NCBI RefSeq assembly: GCF_000295955.2
Contig: NZ_ALXE01000026.1
Coordinates: forward strand, 1-64,000
Source: Pantoea sp. A4
GTDB taxonomy: Bacteria; Pseudomonadota; Gammaproteobacteria; Enterobacterales; Enterobacteriaceae
Direction of reading: 5' to 3'
Length of the DNA: 64,000 nucleotides
Of this stretch, positions 32,375 to 41,590 are shown piece by piece. The translations under genes were made by a program, and so were the position numbers. Positions within the stretch are counted from its first letter, which is position 1, and every line of letters starts with the position of its first letter. The notes beneath the pieces are model-generated. The model worked only from the letters and a program-made list of their open reading frames with translations. It ran no database searches and was not told the origin of the DNA.

Positions 32375-35300
32375 ATGTCAAATTTTTTCATCGACCGTCC
32401 CATTTTTGCCTGGGTTCTGGCGATTTTACTGTCGTTTGGTGGCGCGCTAGCCATCATCGAACTGCCTGTTGAGCAATACCCCGATCTCGCCCCTCCCAAC
32501 GTGCGTATTACCGCAAACTATCCTGGGGCATCCGCCGAAACGCTGGAAAATACCGTCACTCAGGTTATCGAACAGAACATGACGGGCATCGATAACCTGA
32601 TGTATATGTCCTCTAACAGCAGCAATACCGGCCAGGCGCAGATCACCCTGACGTTTACCGCCGGAACTAACCCTGATGAAGCGCGCCAGCAGGTACAGAA
32701 CCAGCTACAGTCGGCGCTGCGTAAACTGCCACAGGCGGTCCAGTCGCAAGGGGTTACGGTCAATAAAACCGGTGACAGTAATATCTTGATGCTGGCGTTT
32801 GTCTCTATCGATGGAAGTATGGACAAACAGGATATTGCCGATTATGTCGCCAGTAACATTCAGGACCCCCTTAGCCGTATCGATGGCGTAGGTGAAGTGG
32901 ATGCTTACGGTTCACAGTACGCGATGCGCATCTGGCTCGATCCCAACAAACTGAATGCTTATTCACTTACGACCGATGATGTAGTCAGTGCCATCGAAGC
33001 GCAAAATGCGCAGGTCGCCGTGGGCCAGGTCGGTGGTCTGCCTTCGGTGGAGAAGCAGGCGTTGAATGCCACCGTGAACGCCCAGTCGATGTTGAACACG
33101 CCAGAGCAGTTCAAAGCCATCACGCTGAAAACCAATACCGATGGTTCCGTTGTGACCCTGGGCCAGGTCGCCGATGTCGCCCTTGGCGCAGAAAAGTATG
33201 ACTACCTTAGCCGCTACAATGGGCAAGCTGCGTCTGGCCTCGGCATTAAACTTGCCTCCGGCGCGAATGAAATGAATACCGATAAGCTGGTGCGGGCTCG
33301 CGTCGAAGAGCTATCACACTATTTCCCACACGGGCTGCAAGCCAAAATCGCCTACGAAACCACGCCGTTTGTGAAGGCCTCGATCACCGATGTGGTGAAA
33401 ACCCTGCTGGAAGCCATCGTGCTGGTGTTCGGTGTGATGTATCTGTTTATGCAGAACTTCCGCGCCACGCTGATCCCGACCATCGCCGTTCCAGTGGTGT
33501 TACTCGGCACCTTTGCTGTGCTGTACGCGTTTGACTTCAGTATTAATACCCTGACGATGTTTGCCATGGTGCTGGCGATTGGCCTGCTGGTGGATGATGC
33601 GATTGTGGTGGTCGAGAACGTCGAGCGCATCATGAGTGAAGAGGGATTATCGCCACGTGCCGCAACGCGAAAATCCATGGGGCAGATTCAGGGCGCGCTG
33701 GTGGGCATTGCGCTGGTGCTGTCAGCGGTATTTGTGCCGATGGCATTTTTCGGCGGCACCGTGGGTGCCATTTACCGCCAGTTTTCTATTACTATCGTCT
33801 CCGCCATGGTGCTGTCGGTGCTGGTGGCGATGATTCTTACCCCGGCGCTCTGTGCCACCCTGCTCAAGCCGATCGCCCAGGGTGAACATCATGAACGGCG
33901 CGGCTTTTTTGGCTGGTTTAACCGCCACTTCAATCGCAACGCCAATCGCTATGAGCGCGGCGTAGCACGTATTCTCCATCGCGGCGGGCGCTGGCTGGTG
34001 CTGTATCTGGGCATCATCGGCATCATGGCCTTTATGTTCTATCACCTGCCAACGTCATTCCTGCCGGAAGAAGATCGCGGCGTCTTTCTGACCCAGGTAC
34101 AGCTACCCGCCGGTTCGACCTTACAACAGACCACCAAAGTGGTGGAACGTGTCGAGCAGTACTACATGACCGCAGAGAAGGATAACGTCCTGTCGGTGTT
34201 CTCCACCATCGGGGCCGGTCCTGGCGGTAACGGACAAAACGTGGCGCGCCTGTTTATTCGACTGAAGAACTGGGAAGATCGCCCCGGTAGCGATCGCACC
34301 TCATTTGCCATTATCGAACGCGCGACCAAAGCGTTTAAAAAGATACAAGAAGGCCGGGTCATTGCCAGCAGTCCACCCGCTATTACCGGTATGGGCAGCT
34401 CTTCCGGCTTTGACTTCGAATTGCAGGATCATGGCGGCATTGGTCACACCCAACTGATGGCAATGCGCGATTTGCTGCTGGCTGAAGCGGACAAAAATCC
34501 GGCCCTGACCCGCGTACGTCACAACGGACTGGATGACAGCCCACAGCTGCAAATCGATGTCGATCAGCGCAAGGCTCAGGCGCTAGGGGTTTCGATGGAT
34601 ACCATCAACGATACCCTGACAACCGCATGGGGCTCGACCTACGTCAATGACTTCCTCGATCGGGGCCGAGTGAAAAAAGTCTATGTGCAGGCTGCCCCCG
34701 AGTTCCGCATGTTGCCGGACGACGTGAATAAATGGTACGTGCGCAACAGCAGCGGCACCATGGTGCCTTTCTCTGCCTTTGCGACCAGCCGCTGGGAAAC
34801 CGGATCACCGCGCCTTGAACGTTATAATGGCTACTCTTCACTGGAAATTGTCGGTGAAGCCGCGCCCGGCATCAGTAGCGGTACCGCAATGGATGTGATG
34901 GAAAAACTGGTGAGCCAGTTGCCGATGGGTGTGGGCTTCCAGTGGACCGGCGCTTCCTACCAGGAGCGGCTTTCCGGATCGCAGGCCCCGGCGCTGTATG
35001 CCGTTTCGCTGCTGGTGGTGTTCTTGTGTCTCGCCGCGCTGTATGAGAGCTGGTCTATTCCGTTCTCGGTGATGCTGGTGGTGCCGCTGGGCATTATTGG
35101 TGCGCTGGTGGCGACCTGGGCGCGTGGGCTGGAGAACGACGTCTATTTCCAGGTGGGGCTACTTACTGTTATCGGCCTGTCGGCGAAGAATGCCATTCTG
35201 ATCGTGGAGTTTGCCAATGAGATCAACAGCAAAGGGGGCGAGCTGCTGGCATCCACGCTGGAAGCCTCGCGCCAGCGCTTAAGGCCCATTCTGATGACCT

Positions 35301-35491
35301 CTCTGGCCTTTATCTTCGGCGTCCTGCCGATGGCGATCAGCAGCGGCGCGGGTTCTGGCAGCCAGCACGCGGTAGGGACTGGCGTTATGGGTGGGATGAT
35401 CTCGGCGACAATACTGGCGATTTTCTTTGTACCGCTGTTCTTTGTGCTGGTACGTCGCCGCTTCCCGCTGCGCGAAAAACCACTGGATTAG
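32375..35491 (+). CDS. acrD: Multidrug efflux RND transporter permease AcrD
   Basis: A 1038-residue inner-membrane proton/drug antiporter of the RND family that works with AcrA and TolC. In E. coli it exports aminoglycosides, bile salts and some beta-lactams. The N-terminus is [16 protein letters not shown]. The proton-relay pair lies in [17 protein letters not shown], and the second repeat has the conserved lysine in [15 protein letters not shown] docking domain and two large periplasmic loops are complete. Overall it is closest to AcrD rather than AcrB (LPLEDRG-type [24 protein letters not shown]). The start at 32375 follows GGAG. Confidence 0.93.
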   Translation: MSNFFIDRPIFAWVLAILLSFGGALAIIELPVEQYPDLAPPNVRITANYPGASAETLENTVTQVIEQNMTGIDNLMYMSSNSSNTGQAQITLTFTAGTNPDEARQQVQNQLQSALRKLPQAVQSQGVTVNKTGDSNILMLAFVSIDGSMDKQDIADYVASNIQDPLSRIDGVGEVDAYGSQYAMRIWLDPNKLNAYSLTTDDVVSAIEAQNAQVAVGQVGGLPSVEKQALNATVNAQSMLNTPEQFKAITLKTNTDGSVVTLGQVADVALGAEKYDYLSRYNGQAASGLGIKLASGANEMNTDKLVRARVEELSHYFPHGLQAKIAYETTPFVKASITDVVKTLLEAIVLVFGVMYLFMQNFRATLIPTIAVPVVLLGTFAVLYAFDFSINTLTMFAMVLAIGLLVDDAIVVVENVERIMSEEGLSPRAATRKSMGQIQGALVGIALVLSAVFVPMAFFGGTVGAIYRQFSITIVSAMVLSVLVAMILTPALCATLLKPIAQGEHHERRGFFGWFNRHFNRNANRYERGVARILHRGGRWLVLYLGIIGIMAFMFYHLPTSFLPEEDRGVFLTQVQLPAGSTLQQTTKVVERVEQYYMTAEKDNVLSVFSTIGAGPGGNGQNVARLFIRLKNWEDRPGSDRTSFAIIERATKAFKKIQEGRVIASSPPAITGMGSSSGFDFELQDHGGIGHTQLMAMRDLLLAEADKNPALTRVRHNGLDDSPQLQIDVDQRKAQALGVSMDTINDTLTTAWGSTYVNDFLDRGRVKKVYVQAAPEFRMLPDDVNKWYVRNSSGTMVPFSAFATSRWETGSPRLERYNGYSSLEIVGEAAPGISSGTAMDVMEKLVSQLPMGVGFQWTGASYQERLSGSQAPALYAVSLLVVFLCLAALYESWSIPFSVMLVVPLGIIGALVATWARGLENDVYFQVGLLTVIGLSAKNAILIVEFANEINSKGGELLASTLEASRQRLRPILMTSLAFIFGVLPMAISSGAGSGSQHAVGTGVMGGMISATILAIFFVPLFFVLVRRRFPLREKPLD

Positions 35492-35507
35492 ACACCGCAG
35501 AAACAAC

Positions 35508-35536
35508 AAAGGCAGCCATGATTAGTGGCTGCCTTT
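35508..35536. terminator. acrD terminator
   Basis: An 11-bp perfect stem AAAGGCAGCCA / TGGCTGCCTTT with a seven-base loop, 17 bases after the acrD stop. The A/T flanks make it usable by ypfM on the other strand too. Confidence 0.85.
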
Positions 35537-35593
35537 ATGTTTTCGGACAGAATTACAGCAAGAGGGGAATCGCCCTGCTTTTCTTGATGCGTA

Positions 35594-35656
35594 TTACTTG
35601 TTACGTAACATCGCTTCAATAAATTCTTTCCAGTTCCCCATTTCGGTGTCAATCAT
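35594..35656 (-). CDS. ypfM: Small protein YpfM (20 residues)
   Basis: The minus strand encodes MIDTEMGNWKEFIEAMLRNK, preceded by a strong AGAGAGGG ribosome-binding site. It matches E. coli YpfM (a 19-residue annotated small protein) at about 14 positions, and lies in the same place, between acrD and yffB. Function is unknown; the peptide is amphipathic and helical in appearance. It is too short for routine gene callers. Confidence 0.85.
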   Translation of the reverse strand: MIDTEMGNWKEFIEAMLRNK

Positions 35657-36023
35657 ACTACCCTCTCTTATTGTAGGGCCAATTCTACGCCCCTTTATGC
35701 GCGGGGTGAATACGTTTACACCATTTATCGCTATAGGTTTGACCGATTATCGCTGCCATTTTGCACAAATTGCTGGCTGACGCACATTTCAGCAAGCGAC
35801 TCATCTACAACAACAATGTCCCCGTTCGCACTTTCCCCTTGCTTTCTGCCAACGCTTATCAGGCTCATGTTTTGTCCGCTACTGATACCCCGCGTGACTG
35901 TAACCGCTTTCGGCTTACAGGTGTGCGCTGTGGATGGTAATGCCAAAAGCTCTCTGGCTCGTCGGGCACTCAATGATTAGAAAATCCTGATTGAGGAGAT
36001 TAGTTTTTCACCCTAAAACCTAA
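35657..36023. other. Gene-poor stretch between ypfM and the RelE remnant
   Basis: About 370 bp. The minus strand has an 80-codon open frame (35731-35973) with no recognised motif, no good ribosome-binding site and an unusual composition. The plus strand has only short frames. It may be decayed sequence belonging to the adjacent accessory patch. I see no repeat or mobile-element end. Confidence 0.3.
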
Positions 36024-36182
36024 TCATTCCTCGCGGGATATGTTCTTTTAAAGCTACAGGGAAGCGATAGCCAGTTCAGGTTACGCGTAGGAGACTACAG
36101 AGTACTCTTCGAGTTGATAGACGGTAAGCCGGTAGTACTTGAAATCAAGGAAGTTGCACGTAGAACATCGAGTACTTATTAA
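36024..36182 (+). pseudogene. Truncated RelE/ParE-family toxin remnant
   Basis: The plus-strand frame ends with the C-terminal half of a RelE-type mRNA interferase: FRLRVGDYRVLFELIDG followed by KPVVLEIKEVARRTSSTY and a stop. The RLRVGDYRVLFE strand is the family core. An in-frame stop (36021-36023) lies just upstream, and no start or N-terminal half is found in any frame. The toxin is therefore 5'-truncated. It precedes an intact HTH antitoxin, the toxin-first order common for RelE/HigB modules with HTH antitoxins. Confidence 0.7.
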
Positions 36183-36185
36183 TCT

Positions 36186-36207
36186 AAGCGGGGGCATTCT
36201 CCCGCTT
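36186..36207 (+). other. Hairpin between toxin remnant and antitoxin
   Basis: A 7-bp stem AAGCGGG / CCCGCTT with an eight-base loop, directly after the toxin remnant stop and 51 bp before the antitoxin. Only a short T-poor tail follows. It could weaken read-through or serve in coupling within the original operon. Confidence 0.45.
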
Positions 36208-36257
36208 CATTGCGCACCCATTACATTAACTGCGACTCCTGGACACTCGGATACACT

Positions 36258-36623
36258 ATGTCAAAACAGTACATTTACGATGAGGCCGGTAAGCCACAGT
36301 TTGTAGTGCTTGCTATTGCCGATTATGAAAAACTGCTCGCAGATGCGGATAGCGGATGGGAAAGTATACCTATTGAAGCCGGTGATGATGATGACGAAAC
36401 CATACCGCATGAGGTAGTTGGAATCATGGTTGATCAAGATGTCAGTCTTCAGGCTGCATGGCGTATACACCGTGGCTTTAGCCAATACGATGTCGCTGCA
36501 CAGCTAGGAATGACGCAAAGTGCCATCTCCCAACTTGAACGCATTGAGAGCAAGCCACAAAAGAAAACCCGTGAACGCCTCGCGAAGCTCTATGATTGCC
36601 GACCAGAACAGCTGATTTTTTAA
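36258..36623 (+). CDS. HTH (XRE-type) antitoxin of a RelE-family toxin-antitoxin module
   Basis: A 121-residue protein. The N-terminus (KQYIYDEAGKPQFVVLAIADYEKLL) resembles the toxin-neutralising region of this antitoxin class. It is followed by an acidic stretch GDDDDETIPHEVVGIMVDQDVS, then a Cro/C1-type helix-turn-helix at about 68-121 with SQYDVAAQLGMTQSAISQLE. It probably represses its own promoter. The frame is open 16 codons further up, but MSKQYIYDE is the usual start. The partner toxin gene is truncated, so this is a solitary antitoxin. Confidence 0.8.
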   Translation: MSKQYIYDEAGKPQFVVLAIADYEKLLADADSGWESIPIEAGDDDDETIPHEVVGIMVDQDVSLQAAWRIHRGFSQYDVAAQLGMTQSAISQLERIESKPQKKTRERLAKLYDCRPEQLIF

Positions 36624-36625
36624 AG

Positions 36626-36655
36626 TTGAAAGCCACTTTTTACGGTGGCTTTCAA
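36626..36655. terminator. Antitoxin gene terminator
   Basis: A perfect 11-bp stem TTGAAAGCCAC / GTGGCTTTCAA with an eight-base loop, ending in TTTTA, just after the antitoxin stop. Confidence 0.85.
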
Positions 36656-36957
36656 TTTTAAAATCATGAATTATCATCCTTAGCCCAATTGGTCAAAAAA
36701 GCGTTTTCTTCTCAGTGTAAATGCTCCGCCTATTTGCAAATTTTCTTATACATTTCTATTTTAATGAATGCACTCTATGCTGCTTAATCGTAACCCCATA
36801 GAGTGGGTAACGTTTAAATATTTAACTTGCTTATTTATTGATATAATAAGCATATGTTTTCGTGAAAACTTACGATTATTTTTTAAGAGTGATGTTTGTC
36901 CGTTGATTATACAGTTCAATTGATTACGAAAAAATCCTAATCACATTTAGGAAAATG
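36656..36957. other. AT-rich gene-free stretch with terminator of next gene
   Basis: About 300 bp of clearly AT-rich sequence with no open frame worth calling. Its right end contains a minus-strand terminator (36929-36952): TCCTAA / TTAGGA with a six-base loop followed by TTTTTT, correct for ending the 36958-37362 gene. The rest shows no repeat or known site. Confidence 0.5.
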
Positions 36958-37362
36958 TTATGCTGGCGTACATTTATACTGATTTCTAACTACTACTGGT
37001 TGCCCCTGAAACTTAACACGCTGGTAATGATACATTGTTGTTTGATTTACTATCACTATTAAATTCGCACTATCACGAAATATCCCATCTTTCACTTTAC
37101 TTAAAGTATTTTGTATGAATTTTTTATTTTTATAGTACTCAAGCACTATATGATCACCACGACTATATGATCTTAATACTGTATCTGTTTTGACTGTTCG
37201 CATCACAATATTCGCTTGCATATTAGGGTACTTGCTGACACCATCCTCAGTAAAGTTATAAACAGCAGTGTTTTCATAACAAAATAAATCGGCCCGGACT
37301 ATACCAGAGAATGACAATCCCACTAAAAATATTGCATACATCATCACTTTCATCACTTTCAT
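36958..37362 (-). CDS. Small exported protein of unknown function
   Basis: 134 residues. I do not recognise a family. A clear signal peptide (KVMKVMMYAIFLVGLSFSG, cut after VRA) precedes a mature domain of about 110 residues starting DLFCYENTAVYNF and ending NQYKCTPA. Its two cysteines at opposite ends could form a disulfide. The start at 37362 has an optimal GGAGGAAT site; the longer open frame to 37410 begins before that site. Base composition is AT-rich compared with the backbone. It is third in a same-strand run of three exported or membrane genes, 127 bp after the previous one. Confidence 0.65.
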   Translation of the reverse strand: MKVMKVMMYAIFLVGLSFSGIVRADLFCYENTAVYNFTEDGVSKYPNMQANIVMRTVKTDTVLRSYSRGDHIVLEYYKNKKFIQNTLSKVKDGIFRDSANLIVIVNQTTMYHYQRVKFQGQPVVVRNQYKCTPA

Positions 37363-37449
37363 CACTATTCCTCCACCTTCCGTATAATTTATATCACCTG
37401 ACACAAACAAAATATTACAACCACTCCCAGCAATGAGTAATTATAAATC

Positions 37450-37473
37450 AGGGCAATGAGTAAGCATTACCCT
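37450..37473 (-). terminator. Possible terminator after 37490-37807 gene
   Basis: A 9-bp stem AGGGTAATG / CATTGCCCT (minus strand, one G-U pair) with a six-base loop, then an AT-rich tail. It lies 16 bp after the stop of the neighbouring minus-strand gene. Confidence 0.45.
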
Positions 37474-37489
37474 AATTTTGAACTACTCA

Positions 37490-37807
37490 CTATAAGTTAT
37501 TTTCTTTAAACAGCTGATCTAAGTTCAATGTTAAATTCTTTTTATTCAACTCTTTTTCAATACATTCCCAACGCTTACGCTCAGCATCCTTAAGATTCAC
37601 TACAGCTTTTTTTGCGTCAGTTTCACTCATACTACCGACATTGGACTTAAATTGATAATCAAGATCATCATATTTTTGATGCTCTGATTTACATACTCCA
37701 GAGATAGCTTTAGTTACAAGTTTACTATCTTTATGCGGATTATATGTTTTGTATGCTGCGAAAGTTGAAGTACTGAAAAATAAACCTAAAATTAATAATT
37801 TTTTCAT
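37490..37807 (-). CDS. Small periplasmic protein of unknown function
   Basis: 105 residues. A classic Sec signal peptide (MKKLLILGLFFSTSTFA, then A-Y) leads a short, Lys/Asp-rich, helical mature part of about 87 residues with two cysteines (GVCKSEHQK and RWECIEKEL). I do not recognise a family. It lies 23 bp after the membrane protein gene, so the two are probably cotranscribed. Composition is AT-rich. It could be a secreted accessory or immunity-type protein, but nothing in the sequence decides this. Confidence 0.65.
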   Translation of the reverse strand: MKKLLILGLFFSTSTFAAYKTYNPHKDSKLVTKAISGVCKSEHQKYDDLDYQFKSNVGSMSETDAKKAVVNLKDAERKRWECIEKELNKKNLTLNLDQLFKENNL

Positions 37808-37830
37808 TTAAAATCCCATCAGTTTATAAT

Positions 37831-38604
37831 TTAATAAAACCCATAATCTAAAAGATCACCTGTGTCCGCATTAAAAATGCAATAATATTCTATATTTTGC
37901 GTTGCTCCGAATCCATTCTGAGCTGTGGCTTTATCACCAGAAATTCTAACTATATGCTTCGCTTCATCCTGCCATCCCGTTCTATCAAACTTTGATTCCG
38001 TTATGCCATCAGTCCACTCAAATTTATACTTTGCCAATTTTGGTATTTTCGTAGAACAGAGGTACTCAGCATTTTCATGATGTGTATAGTAGCAATATGC
38101 ATTTTTGTTGCATTGAGCTTCATCCTCTTTATTTTTTCGTTCCTTTTCTGCGGCAATAGAAGCATCCTTAGCCGCCTTATCAGCCTCTTTAACTCGTTGC
38201 TCGTCTACAAATTTGGCATAATCGGCAACGTTAGTAATATTATTTTCACGAGCAATAGAAAACTCTTTACCGTCTTTAAATCCAAGTTTTTGCGCTCTGG
38301 CTCCATCGCTTGAAGATCGGGCAGCACTTGCCACGAATGCGAGCACAATGATCAGCACAGGAACCGTATAATTATTAAGGAGTTTATAGGGTAAATACTT
38401 AGATTTCAGTGTTCCAAATGCCAGCACTGACCAGCCTATCGCTGTAATACATGCCAATAGTTGGCACAATCCAGCGACTGTAAGCATCACTACCGACCAA
38501 ACCCCCGTACCGATTGCGAAAAAATCACCAAATTTCTCTATTGACGCAAGGAATAAAAACACACCCCAAATGCCATAAATTCCTATTTTTAAGTATTTAC
38601 TCAC
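37831..38604 (-). CDS. Membrane protein of unknown function with C-terminal soluble domain
   Basis: 257 residues. Three hydrophobic helices (about 7-23, 33-63 and 77-95) are followed by a Lys/Glu/Ala-rich coiled coil (about 128-162). The C-terminal domain has several cysteines and aromatic residues (CNKNAYCYYTHHENAEYLC, WTDGITESKFDRTGWQDEAKH, ending LLDYGFY). The start is GTG with AAGGATAA upstream. No family is recognised. It leads the three-gene minus-strand group in the AT-rich patch. The C-terminal half looks like a small binding domain held at the membrane by the coiled coil. Confidence 0.65.
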   Translation of the reverse strand: MSKYLKIGIYGIWGVFLFLASIEKFGDFFAIGTGVWSVVMLTVAGLCQLLACITAIGWSVLAFGTLKSKYLPYKLLNNYTVPVLIIVLAFVASAARSSSDGARAQKLGFKDGKEFSIARENNITNVADYAKFVDEQRVKEADKAAKDASIAAEKERKNKEDEAQCNKNAYCYYTHHENAEYLCSTKIPKLAKYKFEWTDGITESKFDRTGWQDEAKHIVRISGDKATAQNGFGATQNIEYYCIFNADTGDLLDYGFY

Positions 38605-38640
38605 CGCAATTATCCTTTAAGACTTTTCCAAGTCGAAGAT

Positions 38641-38971
38641 TCATTCCATTTGTACTATCGGCAATAATTCGTTTATCTTTAGGATAACTTCCTTAAAAAG
38701 GCCCTCCAAAGCCCATAGATTATCAGTTGTACCAATCTCATCGTTTTGTCGCTCCTGTTCGCTTTTTTTAGGCCAAAAGTACGGACTTAAGGCCATCTGT
38801 GTTCCCGTGCCTAAGCGTAAAACACACACCTAACCCTACATTTTCTTGTAGGTATTCGGCCTTGAACGCACTTCGCCCCTCATCCCTGATCACCTCATAC
38901 TGTGGATCAAAATCCTGTGCTACGGCATTATCATTGAAATAATTGATTAGCATCGATTCCTGGCAATCCAA
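38641..38971 (-). pseudogene. Frameshifted gene remnant of unknown family
   Basis: Two overlapping minus-strand frames read as one protein split by a frameshift. The first half is MLINYFNDNAVAQDFDPQYE, continuing VIRDEGRSAFKAEYLQENVGLGV. The second half resumes in the next frame near 38810-38825 with LGTGTQMALSPYFWPKKSEQ and ends ELLPIVQME at 38641. Both parts have protein-like composition, and each frame is open only on its own side. A stop lies directly upstream of the first half, so the 5' end is probably lost as well. No family recognised. Confidence 0.5.
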
Positions 38972-39029
38972 ACCATCGCCCTGTATCTGCTGATCCTAAC
39001 TACCCCTTACATACAGGTAACATTTTTTC

Positions 39030-39413
39030 ATGTCTGATAACGCCCAAAAAAGTTTGTATAAGCTCTACGGCATCAAAAACTGCGACACCATCAAAAAGGC
39101 CCGGCGTTTTCTGGAGCAGCAGAACGTGGCCTACCAATTTCACGACTACCGCGTAGACGGGCTGGATGAGACCTTGATGCAAAAGTTCATTGCAGAGCTG
39201 GGTTATGAAGCCCTGCTGAACACGCGCGGCACGACCTGGCGTAAGCTGCCTGAGGCGGAGCGTGAGGCGATCAATAACGCTGACTCAGCGGCAGCGCTGA
39301 TGCTGGCACAGCCGGCAATCATCAAACGCCCATTGCTCTGCGCCGCAGACGGTTCTATGCTGCTCGGCTTCAACGAAGATAACTATCAGACCTTTATTCA
39401 GGAGAAGTCATAA
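39030..39413 (+). CDS. yffB: ArsC/Spx-family protein YffB
   Basis: A 127-residue thioredoxin-fold protein of the ArsC/Spx superfamily. The motif [16 protein letters not shown] carries a single N-terminal cysteine (CDT, not CxxC). [11 protein letters not shown] and AIIKRPLLC are family-typical. It is slightly longer at the N-terminus than E. coli YffB. It ends one base before dapE and is probably cotranscribed with it. The physiological role is uncertain; glutathione-dependent reductase activity has been proposed. Confidence 0.93.
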   Translation: MSDNAQKSLYKLYGIKNCDTIKKARRFLEQQNVAYQFHDYRVDGLDETLMQKFIAELGYEALLNTRGTTWRKLPEAEREAINNADSAAALMLAQPAIIKRPLLCAADGSMLLGFNEDNYQTFIQEKS

Positions 39414-39414
39414 C

Positions 39415-40542
39415 ATGTTCTGTCCGGTCATTGAGCTGACACAGCAGCTGATCCGCCGCCCTTCCCTGAGCCCTGATGATGCAGGTTGTCAGGCGCTGTT
39501 AATTGAACGCCTAGAAGCCGCTGGCTTTCACATCGAAACGATGAATTTTGGCGATACGCAAAATTTCTGGGCGACGCGCGGTCAGGGCGAAACGCTGGCC
39601 TTTGCCGGTCATACTGATGTTGTGCCTCCTGGCGATGCTAATCGCTGGATCAACCCACCGTTTGAACCAACCATTCGTGATGGCATGTTGTTTGGCCGTG
39701 GTGCTGCCGATATGAAAGGCTCACTGGCTGCCATGGTGGTTGCTGCCGAGCGCTTTGTTGCCGCTAACCCAAACCATACCGGACGCCTGGCGTTTCTCAT
39801 CACCTCTGATGAAGAAGCCAGCGCGGTCAACGGCACCGTCAAAGTGGTCGAAGCGCTGATGGCGCGTAAAGAGCGCCTGGATTACTGCCTGGTCGGCGAA
39901 CCTTCCAGCACCGAAGTCGTGGGTGATGTGGTGAAAAATGGCCGTCGCGGTTCGATTACCGCTAACCTGACGATCCACGGTGTGCAGGGACATGTTGCCT
40001 ACCCACATCTGGCGGATAACCCCGTGCATCGCGCGATGCCTGCGCTGAATGAGCTGGTAGCGACCGAGTGGGACCAGGGCAATGAGTTCTTCCCACCTAC
40101 CAGCATGCAAATCGCCAACGTTCAGGCAGGAACCGGTAGCAATAACGTCATTCCTGGCGAATTTTTCGTGCAGTTCAACTTCCGCTTTAGTACCGAACTG
40201 ACCGACCAGATGATTCGTGAGCGCGTTGAAGCACTGCTGGATCGTCATCAACTGCGCTACACCATCGACTGGCGTCTGTCGGGTCAACCGTTCCTGACCT
40301 CACGCGGTAAACTGGTGGATGCCGTCGTAAATGCGGTGTCGCACTATAATGAAATTAACCCACAGCTGTTAACCACGGGTGGCACCTCCGACGGGCGCTT
40401 TATTGCGCGTATGGGTGCGCAAGTGGTAGAGCTGGGGCCGGTGAATGCCACCATTCATAAAATCAACGAATGCGTAAAAGCCGCCGATTTGCAGACCCTG
40501 AGTCGGATGTATCAACGCATCATGGAGCAGCTACTGGGCTGA
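39415..40542 (+). CDS. dapE: Succinyl-diaminopimelate desuccinylase
   Basis: A 375-residue dizinc M20-family hydrolase that makes LL-diaminopimelate for lysine and peptidoglycan. Metal-binding and catalytic segments are intact: [11 protein letters not shown] (His and Asp), [12 protein letters not shown] (bridging Asp), ITSDEEASA (catalytic Glu then metal Glu), and the C-terminal [11 protein letters not shown] histidine. It is coupled to yffB upstream and ypfN downstream. Confidence 0.97.
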   Translation: MFCPVIELTQQLIRRPSLSPDDAGCQALLIERLEAAGFHIETMNFGDTQNFWATRGQGETLAFAGHTDVVPPGDANRWINPPFEPTIRDGMLFGRGAADMKGSLAAMVVAAERFVAANPNHTGRLAFLITSDEEASAVNGTVKVVEALMARKERLDYCLVGEPSSTEVVGDVVKNGRRGSITANLTIHGVQGHVAYPHLADNPVHRAMPALNELVATEWDQGNEFFPPTSMQIANVQAGTGSNNVIPGEFFVQFNFRFSTELTDQMIRERVEALLDRHQLRYTIDWRLSGQPFLTSRGKLVDAVVNAVSHYNEINPQLLTTGGTSDGRFIARMGAQVVELGPVNATIHKINECVKAADLQTLSRMYQRIMEQLLG

Positions 40543-40564
40543 GACGCTGCCGAGGAGAAATGAT

Positions 40565-40753
40565 ATGGAATTTATTAAACACTACTGGTGGGTGATATTG
40601 ATTCTGCTGTTAGTGGGCGTACTGATGAACGTTTATAAAGATCTCAAACGCATTGATCCGAAAAAGTACATGGAAAACAAGCCAGATCTCCCGCCACATC
40701 GTGATTTCAACGATAAATGGGATGATGAAGACGACTGGCCGAAGAAAAAGTGA
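40565..40753 (+). CDS. ypfN: UPF0370 small membrane protein YpfN
   Basis: 62 residues. One N-terminal transmembrane helix (about 6-25, [17 protein letters not shown]) is followed by a charged cytoplasmic tail with the conserved [21 protein letters not shown]. It matches E. coli YpfN, four residues shorter. It follows dapE by 22 bp with GAGGAGAAA upstream. Function is unknown. Confidence 0.92.
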   Translation: MEFIKHYWWVILILLLVGVLMNVYKDLKRIDPKKYMENKPDLPPHRDFNDKWDDEDDWPKKK

Positions 40754-40759
40754 TCCTGA

Positions 40760-40812
40760 CTGGCTGCCTGAGCAGCCAGCCTGACTTAACCGGCGGTGGA
40801 ACCTTCACCGCC
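40760..40812. terminator. Tandem hairpins between ypfN and ypfH
   Basis: Two perfect stems lie between the convergent genes: CTGGCTGC / GCAGCCAG (40760-40779, CTGA loop) and GGCGGTG / CACCGCC (40792-40812). Neither has a strong T run, but together they should separate the transcripts. Confidence 0.55.
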
Positions 40813-40817
40813 GCCTG

Positions 40818-41501
40818 TCACATCATCATCACCACATCATCCTCACCCGGTTTTGCCCCGCCTAACGCCTCATCAAAGTAGCGTTTTGGTACGGTATTCC
40901 GCAGGTGATTCAGAGCAATATTGATCCCTTTATCATCAATGGCGTGCGGTAGCTCATCAATGATATCCAGCGTGATATCCCCGCCCAGTGCCGCTACTCG
41001 CTCTTCTGCGTCTACGGCATGAGTGAGGGGGATCTGCCGATCGTTATCACCGTGAATCAGGTGGATAGTGGTTTTGCGCGATGCCTTCGCGGGTAGCGTG
41101 TTAAAACGTCCACTGAAAGCAATGACGCGACCCGCCAGTTCAGGATGGGCGTTAATCCCCTCAAGGATCAGCGTGGCCCCTTGGGAAAAACCGACCAGCG
41201 CGGTCCCCAGCGGGCTGACGCCACTCTTCTGCTGCCAGTGCTGCACCGTTTCCACAAAAGTGGGCAGGATTGCGTCAATCGCCACCTGCGATGCCGCACC
41301 TTCCCCACCAGCTTCAATAAACCACTGCCGGGCATGATCGCGTTGTGGTGCACCCACGGCCACGACCAGTGCCTCCGGGAACGCGCGGCCAAACCAGCTA
41401 CCAATCTCCGCCATCGACTCCGGCGTATCCCCCACGCCGTGGTACAACAGGAACAGTTGCGATGCCGAGCTTACGGGTTGTTGAACAATCACATAGTGCA
41501 T
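40818..41501 (-). CDS. ypfH: Esterase/phospholipase-family hydrolase YpfH
   Basis: A 227-residue alpha/beta hydrolase of the carboxylesterase/phospholipase type. The nucleophile is the serine in ALVGFSQGATL, the acid is in LIHGDNDRQIP, and the histidine is in ELPHAIDD. The oxyanion region LLYHGVGDTPE is present. E. coli YpfH has esterase activity on short acyl esters, with an unknown natural substrate. It is on the opposite strand to dapE-ypfN, downstream of tmcA. Confidence 0.92.
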   Translation of the reverse strand: MHYVIVQQPVSSASQLFLLYHGVGDTPESMAEIGSWFGRAFPEALVVAVGAPQRDHARQWFIEAGGEGAASQVAIDAILPTFVETVQHWQQKSGVSPLGTALVGFSQGATLILEGINAHPELAGRVIAFSGRFNTLPAKASRKTTIHLIHGDNDRQIPLTHAVDAEERVAALGGDITLDIIDELPHAIDDKGINIALNHLRNTVPKRYFDEALGGAKPGEDDVVMMM

Positions 41502-41590
41502 AATTACCTCCTGCGATCACTATACGCCGCCGTTGGCAACGTGATAGCGGGAAAATTTGAATAACCTGGTGCAATTTTTCGTTGTGCTGT

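Noticed and set aside
35731..35973. 80-codon minus-strand open frame
   Set aside because: No ribosome-binding site, no recognised motif, and it lies in decayed sequence. Reported only as part of the gap.
37430..37463. Direct repeat GCAATGAGTAA, two copies 23 bp apart
   Set aside because: Only two short copies; one forms part of a terminator-like stem. Not enough for a repeat array or integration site.
39721..40287. 188-codon open frame antisense to dapE
   Set aside because: Lies fully inside a well-conserved gene; typical shadow frame in GC-rich coding sequence.
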